NCBI GenBank assembly: GCA_035764655.1
Contig: DASTYU010000106.1
Coordinates: 1 to 12,147 of the forward strand
DNA from: DASTYU01 sp035764655
GTDB taxonomy: Bacteria > Chloroflexota > Limnocylindria > Limnocylindrales > CSP1-4
Length of the DNA stretch: 12,147 nucleotides
Direction: 5' to 3'
Each line of letters begins with the position of its first letter. Within the stretch, counting starts at the first letter, position 1. The translations under genes were made by a program, and so were the position numbers. Below are positions 6,342-12,147 of this stretch, in pieces. The notes under the pieces are model-generated. The model ran no database searches. It saw only the letters and a program-made list of their open reading frames with translations, and was not told the origin of the DNA.

Positions 6342-8360
6342 ATGGCTCGGACCATCCAATGGCGATCGAAGGGCTTGGCCACGATCGTAACGGCCACCCT
6401 TCTCATCGGACTATCGGTCGTCCCGGCACGTGCTGCCAACCCGACGATTGCCACCAACTCCACCATCGACGCCCCGGACGCAGACCCGGGCGACGGCACG
6501 TGCGAGACGGCCGCCGGCAACGGCGTCTGCACGCTGCGCGCGGCTGTCATGGAGGCCAACGCCTTCCCGGGCGCTGACACGATCATCCTCGGCAACACCG
6601 ACTACGTCCTGTCGATTCCGCCCGGCAACGAGCCGGATGCCGCCTCGGGCGATCTCAACGTCTCCGGCGATCTGACCATCGCGGGAACCGGCGTGCCCGG
6701 GACCACGATCAAGGCCACGGCCACGAACTGGCATGACGCCCACAACCGGATCTTTACGGGCGGCAGCGGCCCGCTCAGCTTCACCGTGAAAGACGTGCTG
6801 CTGACCAACGGCCACGAGGGCTTCGGCGGCGCGATGCTGTTCAACCCGGGCCAGACGCTCGTCCTCGACGGCGTGCATTTCTCCGAGAACGCAGCGGACG
6901 GCCTGAGCAGTGGCAGCGGCGGGGCGATCTACACGTTCGGGGCGAGCATCACGATCATCGACTCGAGCTTCACCGACAACCTTGCAGGCGTCGGAGGCGG
7001 CGCCGCGATCGCCACGTCCGGTGACCTCGTGATCACCGGCAGCGAGTTCAAGGGCAACGTCTCACTTGCGCGGGCGGGTGCAATTCTCGCCGTGGGCAAC
7101 TCCACCTCGTCGATCTCGCGGACCGAGATCTCGTTCAACGACGCGGTCAAGGGTGGCGGAGCGATCGAGGTGGGTGACGCGTCGGTCCAGGACTCCGTGG
7201 ACCTGACGGTCACCAACAGCACCATCTCGAACAACACGGGCTCGGCGGCCATCTACAACTACGGCGGCAACGCGAACCAGATCACCCTCGAGAACGTGAC
7301 CGTAAGCGCCACGACCGGGTTCAGCCTGGGAGGTCGTGGGATCTCCATGCGCAATACGATCCTCGACCACGGGACCGACCAGAACTGCGACCCCTGGCCG
7401 GTGTCTTCACTTGGTCACAACGTCGTCGACGATGCCAGCTGTCAGCTCGCGGCCGGCGACCTGCAGGTTGATCCGAAGCTCGGGGGACTTGCCAGCAACG
7501 GCGGCCCGAATCAGACCCACGAGCTCCTCTCCGGCAGCCCCGCGGTGGACGCCGGCGCCGGATGCCCGGCCACGGACCAGCGCGGGGTCGCGCGGCCGAT
7601 CGACGGCAACCAGGACGGCCAGCCGGTGTGCGATGTCGGTGCCTTTGAGGCGGCCGAGGGGACGAGCCTGCCGCCGGCTCCGACGCCGACCCCGACGCCG
7701 ACGCCAACGCCCAGCCCGACGCCGACGCCCAGCCCGACGCCGACGCCCAGCCCGACGCCGACGCCCAGCCCGACGCCGATGCCCAGCCCGACGCCGACGC
7801 CCAGCCCGACGCCGGCACCGAGCCCGACGCCGACGCCGGACCCGACGCCCGAGCCCACGCCGGACCCGACGCCGGAGGCCACGCCGGACCCGACTCCCGA
7901 TCCAACACCCGACCCGACGCCCGAGCCCACGCCGGACCCGACGCCCGAGCCCACGCCGGACCCAACGCCTGAGGCCACGCCGGACCCGACTCCCGATCCA
8001 ACACCCGACCCGACGCCGGAGGCCACGCCCGAGTCCACGCCCGAGCCGACGCCCGAGGCCACGCCGGACCCGACTCCGGACCCGACTCCTGACCCGACAC
8101 CCAAGCCAACGCCCAAGCCAACGCCCAAGCCGACGCCCAAGCCGACGCCCAAGCCGACGCCACCGAGCGATGACCCGCCGAGCGACACCACCGGCGACCC
8201 CGGTGGGAACGGCTGGCCCGAGCTCCCGGAAACGAGCACGGCACCGCCGGCGCAGCGATCAGAGGGGCCTGGGTCATGGGTGGTCCTTCTCACGATCGCG
8301 ACGGCCGGCGGGACCGCCATCGCGCTCGATCGAAGGCGCAGGTCCATGGTCCATCGGTAG
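6342..8360 (+). CDS. Secreted CSLREA-like / choice-of-anchor Q beta-helix surface protein with Pro-Thr stalk
   Basis: This 672-residue protein looks like a cell-surface fibre. A signal peptide occupies 1-31/32 (basic start, hydrophobic LATIVTATLLIGLSVV, cleavage at ARA-A). Residues ~33-90 resemble a CSLREA domain, with C54, C63-TLRAA and AN..PGADTI. Residues ~95-330 carry Asn/Gly-rich repeating segments typical of right-handed parallel beta-helices. Residues ~330-436 match the choice-of-anchor Q pattern, with D377-PKLGGLASNGGP, GSPAVDAG, and a closing GAFE at 433-436. A Pro-Thr stalk spans ~447-608. The end has LPETS (628-632), a hydrophobic stretch (646-662) and RRRR, a sortase-signal layout with S in place of the usual G. 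The ATG has GGAAAGGA 11 nt upstream. Such proteins are thought to serve adhesion or glycan binding; no catalytic residues are evident. It is divergent from the TetR gene and probably controlled by it. Confidence 0.9.
   Translation: MARTIQWRSKGLATIVTATLLIGLSVVPARAANPTIATNSTIDAPDADPGDGTCETAAGNGVCTLRAAVMEANAFPGADTIILGNTDYVLSIPPGNEPDAASGDLNVSGDLTIAGTGVPGTTIKATATNWHDAHNRIFTGGSGPLSFTVKDVLLTNGHEGFGGAMLFNPGQTLVLDGVHFSENAADGLSSGSGGAIYTFGASITIIDSSFTDNLAGVGGGAAIATSGDLVITGSEFKGNVSLARAGAILAVGNSTSSISRTEISFNDAVKGGGAIEVGDASVQDSVDLTVTNSTISNNTGSAAIYNYGGNANQITLENVTVSATTGFSLGGRGISMRNTILDHGTDQNCDPWPVSSLGHNVVDDASCQLAAGDLQVDPKLGGLASNGGPNQTHELLSGSPAVDAGAGCPATDQRGVARPIDGNQDGQPVCDVGAFEAAEGTSLPPAPTPTPTPTPTPSPTPTPSPTPTPSPTPTPSPTPMPSPTPTPSPTPAPSPTPTPDPTPEPTPDPTPEATPDPTPDPTPDPTPEPTPDPTPEPTPDPTPEATPDPTPDPTPDPTPEATPESTPEPTPEATPDPTPDPTPDPTPKPTPKPTPKPTPKPTPKPTPPSDDPPSDTTGDPGGNGWPELPETSTAPPAQRSEGPGSWVVLLTIATAGGTAIALDRRRRSMVHR
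7680..8162 (+). repeat. Coding Pro-Thr stalk repeat with charge blocks
   Basis: About 160 residues of PT repeats fall into three blocks: neutral SPTPTP units (18-bp period, about seven copies from ~7700 to 7830), an acidic PDPTPEPT region (~7840-8097), and a basic PTPK run (~8098-8160). Within the acidic block an exact 47-bp segment occurs twice, at 7875-7921 and 7971-8017, offset by 96 bp (32 codons), which points to recent in-frame duplication. Copy number is likely to vary between strains and to be hard to assemble. Confidence 0.9.
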
Positions 8361-8503
8361 CTCGATCACGATCAGCGACGGGGCCGCCCTGTACGTGCGC
8401 GCCCGTGGAACGCCCGGCGCTCCAATCTGACGACCTTCGCCAGTTGGAACGTCGGGTGTTCCATCAATCCGCCGCCCGGCTGATAGTTGGCTGCGAAGCC
8501 CCT
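8361..8503. other. Intergenic leader to repeat copy 2
   Basis: This 143-nt stretch follows the surface-protein stop. I see no gene. Its one clear structure is a perfect 6-bp hairpin, TGGAAC-(7 nt)-GTTCCA, at 8445-8463. Without a T-tract it is at best a weak or factor-dependent terminator of the surface-protein transcript. Confidence 0.4.
8445..8463. terminator. Possible hairpin terminator or operator
   Basis: TGGAAC (8445-8450) and GTTCCA (8458-8463) are perfect inverted arms around a 7-nt loop. It lies 85 nt after the surface-protein stop and 41 nt before repeat copy 2. No poly-T follows; function is uncertain. Confidence 0.25.
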
Positions 8504-8698
8504 GACTTCCTGCGCATTCACTGTGCGAATGCGTCACAGGTGGTGGCGGCCTCGGACCACGGATTCCCTTCCAGCCATTCGTGACGCGAATGACCGCAAA
8601 TGCGGCAAGCACTGATCGACCCTCTTCAGGGGCGCCGCACCTGTTTCGCATTCGCCCCATGAATGCCCGAGAGGAGCCGACCCGACGCAGCCGACCGT
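8504..8698 (+). repeat. Non-coding repeat element, copy 2
   Basis: This is the second direct copy of the element at 5319-5508. The first hairpin is unchanged (CGCATTC/GAATGCG, 8513-8533). The second keeps the CATTC-N7-GAATG core but has one mismatched outer pair (GCCATTC/GAATGAC) and a largely different loop. The third is unchanged apart from one loop base. The central palindrome is CCGCA-AA-TGCGG here against CCGCA-A-TGCGG in copy 1: the arms are kept while the centre gains a base. The CCCT-CTTC-AGGG hairpin is also kept. The copy ends about 18 nt before the hairpin and 50 nt before the -10 box of the atp operon. Confidence 0.85.
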
Positions 8699-8716
8699 TG
8701 AACGCCCCCTGAACAG

Positions 8717-8734
8717 GACCGCCTCGTGGCGGTC
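8717..8734 (+). terminator. Strong hairpin just upstream of the atp promoter
   Basis: GACCGCC-TCGT-GGCGGTC is a perfect 7-bp, GC-rich stem with a 4-nt loop. It is 13 nt upstream of the TATACT box and overlaps where a -35 element would lie. It could end incoming transcription from the surface-protein and repeat side, or act as a protein-binding palindrome controlling the atp promoter. No T-tract follows, so a standard intrinsic terminator is not certain. Confidence 0.4.
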
Positions 8735-8746
8735 GCCAAGGTCCGC

Positions 8747-8755
8747 TGGTATACT
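8747..8755 (+). promoter_or_regulatory. Extended -10 promoter of the atp operon
   Basis: TGG-TATACT (8747-8755) is an extended -10 box with 5 of 6 matches to TATAAT, standing out in GC-rich DNA. No good -35 is seen 17 nt upstream, which is common for extended -10 promoters. Predicted initiation near 8762 leaves a leader of about 17 nt before the ATG at 8779, enough for the AGG at 8770-8772. Confidence 0.55.
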
Positions 8756-8778
8756 CTCGCGGCCTTGACAGGTTGGAC

Positions 8779-9003
8779 ATGATCGAGCCCGGTCGGGCCG
8801 GGGCCTATCTCGCCCTCTTCTCGGAGATTGGCTTCCTTCTTCTGGCAACGACCCTGATCGGCGTGCTCGCCGGGTACTGGGTCGACCAGCAGATCGGAAC
8901 GCTGCCGATCTTCGTCCTGCTCGGCCTCGCTGCCGGGATGGGGGCCGGGGCGCTCGGGGTCGCCCGGCTCATCAGTCGCTTCCTGGCGAGCTTCGACGAC
9001 TGA
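8779..9003 (+). CDS. AtpZ/AtpI-type ATP synthase accessory membrane protein
   Basis: This 74-residue protein has two membrane helices (about 13-35 and 43-66) separated by GYWVDQQIGTLP (32-43), the conserved turn of the AtpZ/AtpI family. These proteins are encoded first in many atp operons. They are implicated in assembling the c-ring or in Mg2+/Ca2+ handling, and are not part of the final catalytic complex. I chose ATG at 8779, with AGG at 8770-8772 six nt upstream; an in-frame TTG at 8773 would add two residues but overlaps that spacer. It is short compared with the ~125-160-residue AtpI of enterobacteria and mycobacteria, so AtpZ is the better name. It is followed after 60 nt by atpB. Confidence 0.85.
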   Translation: MIEPGRAGAYLALFSEIGFLLLATTLIGVLAGYWVDQQIGTLPIFVLLGLAAGMGAGALGVARLISRFLASFDD

Positions 9004-9063
9004 CCGCGTCCCTGGAGGAGGGGACGAAGCCGGGCGCGGCCCGCCGCATCAGATGGAGCACCG

Positions 9064-10176
9064 TTGGCAGACCGAACCGACGCGGGACGCCCTGCCGGGC
9101 CGGATCGCAAGACCGACGCAGAACGCCGCATGGAGGAGGCCCTCGGGCCGGACCTCGCGGCGGATGCCGTCGCGGGCGCCGGTGCCGTTGCGACCACCAA
9201 CATCATTCGCGGCCTGGTCCTCGCCAGCCTGGCGGCGATCGTGTTGCTCGTCGTCGCGTTCATCCTGGTCCCGCCACTCGGGGTCAACGAGCACAACCAG
9301 ACCGATCCGAACAGCGACTTCAACTATCCGAACGACGCCATCCGCGCGAACTTCGAGCTTCCGGCGCCGCACATCGTGTGGCCGCCGGGCGCCCACCTGC
9401 CGGAGGGCATCGTCGTGTTCGACGTGACCATCTCGTCGAGCCTGTTCACCGGCTGGATCGTCATGGCCGTGATCCTCGTCGCGGCGTTCCTGATGTCGCG
9501 GGCGATCCGGATGGTGCCCAGCCGACCGCAGAACGCGCTCGAATACGTCTACGAGGGCCTGGCCAACTTCGCCACCTCGCTCGGCGGGCCGAAGGCGCGC
9601 CGCTACGTGCCGATCTTCGTGGCGTTCTTCCTGTTCATCCTGCTCAGCAACTGGAGCGGCTTGCTGCCGTTCGTCGGGCGCACCCAGCAGCTCCGCGCGC
9701 CCACCAGCGACGTGAACGTCACGATCGGGCTTGCGCTGGTCGCGTTCGCCCTGTTCCACATCGAGGGCGTGCGCGCCCTCGGCTTCCGCGGCTATTTCGG
9801 AAAGTTCTTCAACTTCAGCGGGTTCAAGGAGGGCCCGGCCGCAGGGATCATCGCCCTGTTCGTCGGCGTCCTCGAGTTCCTGCTCGAGTTCGTCAAGCCC
9901 GTCACGCTCTCGATGCGACTCTTCGGCAACATCTACGCCGGCGAGATCGCGCTGGGCGTCATCTCGGCGCTGACCTTCGTGGTCATCCCGGTCGCGATGC
10001 TCAGCCTCGAGTTCCTGCTCAACTTCATGCAGGCGCTGATCTTCAGCGTCCTGACCCTCATGTTCACGCTCATCGCGATCGAGGGCCACCACGAGGAGGA
10101 GCACGCCGGCGCCCACGAGGGCGTTGCCGAGCACCTCCCGGAGGGCAACATCGCACCCAAGGCAGCCGGCGCCTGA
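9064..10176 (+). CDS. atpB: F0F1 ATP synthase subunit a
   Basis: Subunit a forms the proton half-channels of Fo next to the c-ring. The 370-residue product has the hallmark VTLSMRLFGNIYAGE with the essential arginine R285, followed by the final helices (LEFLLNFMQALIFSVLTLMF). It is about 100 residues longer than the E. coli protein (271). A ~45-residue polar N-terminus, an additional hydrophobic helix (about 47-70) and a ~60-residue hydrophilic loop precede the usual first helices (from ~131). The tail is His/Glu-rich. The start is an unusual TTG at 9064, supported by GGAG at 9055-9058 five nt upstream; the next in-frame ATG is at 9130 with no clear ribosome-binding site. A strong purine-rich GGAGGAGGGG at 9014-9023 lies too far upstream to serve this start. 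Confidence 0.95.
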   Translation: MADRTDAGRPAGPDRKTDAERRMEEALGPDLAADAVAGAGAVATTNIIRGLVLASLAAIVLLVVAFILVPPLGVNEHNQTDPNSDFNYPNDAIRANFELPAPHIVWPPGAHLPEGIVVFDVTISSSLFTGWIVMAVILVAAFLMSRAIRMVPSRPQNALEYVYEGLANFATSLGGPKARRYVPIFVAFFLFILLSNWSGLLPFVGRTQQLRAPTSDVNVTIGLALVAFALFHIEGVRALGFRGYFGKFFNFSGFKEGPAAGIIALFVGVLEFLLEFVKPVTLSMRLFGNIYAGEIALGVISALTFVVIPVAMLSLEFLLNFMQALIFSVLTLMFTLIAIEGHHEEEHAGAHEGVAEHLPEGNIAPKAAGA

Positions 10177-10203
10177 CGCGCCGCATCAAGCACGGCCCAG
10201 ACA

Positions 10204-10218
10204 CCCGGCGCTGCCGGG
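10204..10218 (+). promoter_or_regulatory. Hairpin preceding the atpE ribosome-binding site
   Basis: CCCGGC-GCT-GCCGGG is a perfect 6-bp GC-only stem with a 3-nt loop, located in the 64-nt atpB-atpE gap and ending 5 nt before AGGAGGA (10224-10230). It could protect a processed 5' end or keep the strong ribosome-binding site unpaired, favouring the high c-subunit output that the ring needs. E. coli atpE is known to have an upstream translation enhancer; the same role here is inferred. Confidence 0.45.
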
Positions 10219-10240
10219 CAAGCAGGAGGAACACACGCAC

Positions 10241-10462
10241 ATGGAGACCCTCGGAGCCGGCCTCGCGGCGCTCGGCGTCATCGGCCCCGGCATCGGCATC
10301 GGCATCCTGACCGGCATGTCGACGAACGCGATCGGCCGCAATCCCGACGCCGCGGCGCAGATCCGCGCGACGTTCATCATCGGGGCCGCGTTCGCGGAAG
10401 GCCTCGGCGTCCTCGCGGTCGTCGTGGGCATCCTCGCGATCTTCCTCGGCGGCGGGGCCTAG
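10241..10462 (+). CDS. atpE: F0F1 ATP synthase subunit c
   Basis: The 73-residue protein is a two-helix hairpin that forms the rotor ring. Helix 1 carries the glycine-rich packing motif GPGIGIG (15-21). The polar loop reads GRNPDA (32-37; R33-N34-P35 is the RQP-type loop that contacts gamma/epsilon). Helix 2 holds the ion-binding carboxylate E53 in AFAEGLG. The residue after E53 is glycine rather than Ser/Thr, and the helix-1 position that is Gln in sodium-type rings is hydrophobic. A proton rather than sodium ring is therefore likely. The ATG at 10241 has the strongest ribosome-binding site of the operon, AGGAGGA at 10224-10230, 10 nt upstream. Earlier in-frame starts lie inside atpB and are not credible. 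Confidence 0.96.
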   Translation: METLGAGLAALGVIGPGIGIGILTGMSTNAIGRNPDAAAQIRATFIIGAAFAEGLGVLAVVVGILAIFLGGGA

Positions 10463-10483
10463 GCCGCGTAGCCGGGTCCGGTC

Positions 10484-11071
10484 ATGGACTTCATCGCAAC
10501 GCTCACGGTCAGCGCGCGCGAGACGATCATGCTCGCCACGGAGGCCGGCGAGGCGGCAGCGGAACCTGGGTTCCAGATCAACCTGTTCTGGGTGATCGTC
10601 CAGGCCCTGTCGTTCCTGCTGTTCCTCGCGATCCTCTACCTCGTCGCGTTCCGCCGCATCGGCGGCGTCCTCGAGAGTCGCCGCTCGGCGATCGAGCAGG
10701 GCCTGCAGGACGCCGAGCAGGCACGCCGCGATCGTGAGAACGCGGAGGCCGAGCGGGTCGCCACGCTCAACGAGGCCCGCCGCGAGGCCAACGATATCCT
10801 CACACGCGCCCAGAAGGTGGCCGAGGAGACCCGCGCCGCGGACATCGCCGCCACGCGTGAGGAGCTCGAACGGCTCCGCGTGAACGCCGCGGCCGAGATC
10901 GAGGCCGAGAAGCAGCGCGCCATGGGCGAGCTGCGGGCCGAGGTCGCCGACCTGGCCATCTCGGCGGCGAGCAAGGTCGTGGGCGAATCATTGAATGACC
11001 AGCGTCAGCGCCGGCTCGTGGAGGAGTTCCTCACCGAGGCAACGCCGGCCGCCGAGGGGAAGAAGCGCTGA
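10484..11071 (+). CDS. atpF: F0F1 ATP synthase subunit b
   Basis: Subunit b is the peripheral stalk that holds F1 still against the rotor. The 195-residue product has a single membrane helix at about 33-56 (NLFWVIVQALSFLLFLAILYLVAF), then a long charged helix (about 60-165) rich in Arg, Glu and Ala as expected for the right-handed coiled coil. It ends in a region that binds delta. A ~30-residue N-terminal extension precedes the membrane helix. ATG at 10484 is used although its ribosome-binding site is weak; an in-frame ATG at 10529 (residue 16) is a realistic alternative that gives a more usual N-terminus. It lies 21 nt after atpE and overlaps atpH by one base (TGATG at 11069-11073), implying re-initiation. 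Confidence 0.94.
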   Translation: MDFIATLTVSARETIMLATEAGEAAAEPGFQINLFWVIVQALSFLLFLAILYLVAFRRIGGVLESRRSAIEQGLQDAEQARRDRENAEAERVATLNEARREANDILTRAQKVAEETRAADIAATREELERLRVNAAAEIEAEKQRAMGELRAEVADLAISAASKVVGESLNDQRQRRLVEEFLTEATPAAEGKKR

Positions 11072-11619
11072 TGCCGACGCGCCGGGACACCGCCGCGCGA
11101 CGCTACGCCGAGGCGGCCTTCGAGGTCGCCCAGCGTGACGACTCGATCGGCGCATGGCGGCGCGAGCTGCAGATGGCCGCCGCAGTCGTTGCCGACGAAC
11201 GCGTCGCCCGTCAGCTCGCGAACCCGGCGGTCCCACTCGAGCGGCGGAAGGCGCTGGTCGAGAAGGCACTCGGCAAGGCGGTCAGCCGCCCGGTGCTCAA
11301 CCTCATCCTGCTCCAGCTGCGCCGCGGCAGAATCGAACAGCTGCCCCAAGTGGCCGCCGAGTTCCGCCGCCTCGACAATGCCCGCCAGGGCATCACCGAA
11401 GCCACCGCCACCGCCGCAGCCGAGCTCACGCCGGCCGAGATGGAGGCCATCACCCGGCGTCTCGAACAACTGACCGGTGGTCGCGTCGAGCTCGATGTCC
11501 AGGTCGATCCCAGCCTGCTGGGCGGCCTGATCGTGCGCGTCGGCGACCGGCTCATCGACGGGAGCGTCCGCGGCCGCCTCGAGCGGCTTCGGAACCGGCT
11601 CGTCGCCGGCACGCTCTAG
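11071..11619 (+). CDS. atpH: F0F1 ATP synthase subunit delta
   Basis: Delta (OSCP family) joins the peripheral stalk b to the top of the alpha3beta3 head. The 182-residue length is normal. The N-terminal helical domain begins with the typical ARRYAEAAFEVA, and NPAVPLERRKALVEKAL matches the family core. The C-terminal signature lies at about 146-174: DPSLLGGLIVRVGDRLIDGS followed by VRGRLERLR. Its ATG shares a base with the atpF stop, so the two are translationally coupled. The stop TAG (11617-11619) is embedded in the AGGAG ribosome-binding site of atpA. Confidence 0.95.
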   Translation: MPTRRDTAARRYAEAAFEVAQRDDSIGAWRRELQMAAAVVADERVARQLANPAVPLERRKALVEKALGKAVSRPVLNLILLQLRRGRIEQLPQVAAEFRRLDNARQGITEATATAAAELTPAEMEAITRRLEQLTGGRVELDVQVDPSLLGGLIVRVGDRLIDGSVRGRLERLRNRLVAGTL

Positions 11620-11631
11620 GAGAACCGCAGC

Positions 11632-12147
<516 letters not shown>

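Noticed and set aside
7700..7830. Regular 18-bp units resembling a CRISPR-like array
   Set aside because: Units are directly tandem with no unique spacers and keep the frame of SPTPTP; this is a coding minisatellite.
7511..8347. Long minus-strand open frames of Gly-Val or Ala-Trp-Ser repeats opposite the PT stalk (also 7321-8277, and 4457-5332 opposite the other PT tail)
   Set aside because: They are the complementary reading of GC-rich CCG/ACG repeats. The plus-strand frame has a signal peptide, known domains and a ribosome-binding site; the minus frames have none.
8765..8770. Perfect TTGACA as a -35 box for an additional atp promoter
   Set aside because: A matching -10 would fall inside the atpZ coding sequence, where only GC-rich sequence is found; it also overlaps the AGG ribosome-binding site.
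8274..8780. Minus-strand open frame of 168 codons spanning repeat copy 2
   Set aside because: The corresponding frame in copy 1 is broken by indels, and the translation has no recognisable domain; the repeat behaves as non-coding.

Overview
The window is 12.1 kb of very GC-rich bacterial DNA. Gene content points to Chloroflexota, possibly a Limnocylindria-like or similar uncultured soil or freshwater lineage. The reasons are the 'choice-of-anchor Q' beta-helix surface protein with a long Pro-Thr stalk, the MraY/WecA homologue with a GTSG motif, and the order sua5-glyA-wecA-atp. That order is also the classical one in Actinobacteria such as Mycobacterium and Streptomyces, so an actinobacterial relative cannot be excluded by eye.

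Left part (1-4212): four forward housekeeping genes. They are a Cof-type HAD phosphatase overlapping by 4 bp a TsaC/Sua5-type threonylcarbamoyl-AMP synthase (tRNA t6A), serine hydroxymethyltransferase (glyA), and a polyprenyl-phosphate sugar-1-phosphate transferase of the MraY/WecA family (cell-envelope glycan initiation).

Middle part (4213-8746): an accessory block separating wecA from the atp operon, which are usually close neighbours. It holds a two-helix membrane protein with a Pro-Thr tail, a TetR regulator on the minus strand, and a divergent secreted beta-helix protein. The beta-helix protein has a signal peptide, a CSLREA-like N-terminus, a choice-of-anchor Q domain, a 160-residue Pro-Thr stalk and an LPETS sorting-like C-terminus. 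The TetR and beta-helix pair is bracketed by two direct copies of a ~190-nt non-coding repeat (5319-5508 and 8504-8698). The repeat contains three hairpins of the same design: a CATTC arm, a 7-nt loop and a GAATG arm. I do not recognise this element; it is the best candidate here for something undescribed.

Right part (8747-12147): the start of an F1Fo ATP synthase operon, atpZ/I-atpB-atpE-atpF-atpH-atpA. It is preceded by an extended -10 promoter candidate and a strong hairpin. The c-subunit residues suggest a proton-driven enzyme. atpA runs off the window just before its Walker A lysine. A perfect hairpin sits before the strong atpE ribosome-binding site and may help raise c-subunit output.

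No tRNA, rRNA, CRISPR array, transposase or integrase gene was seen.
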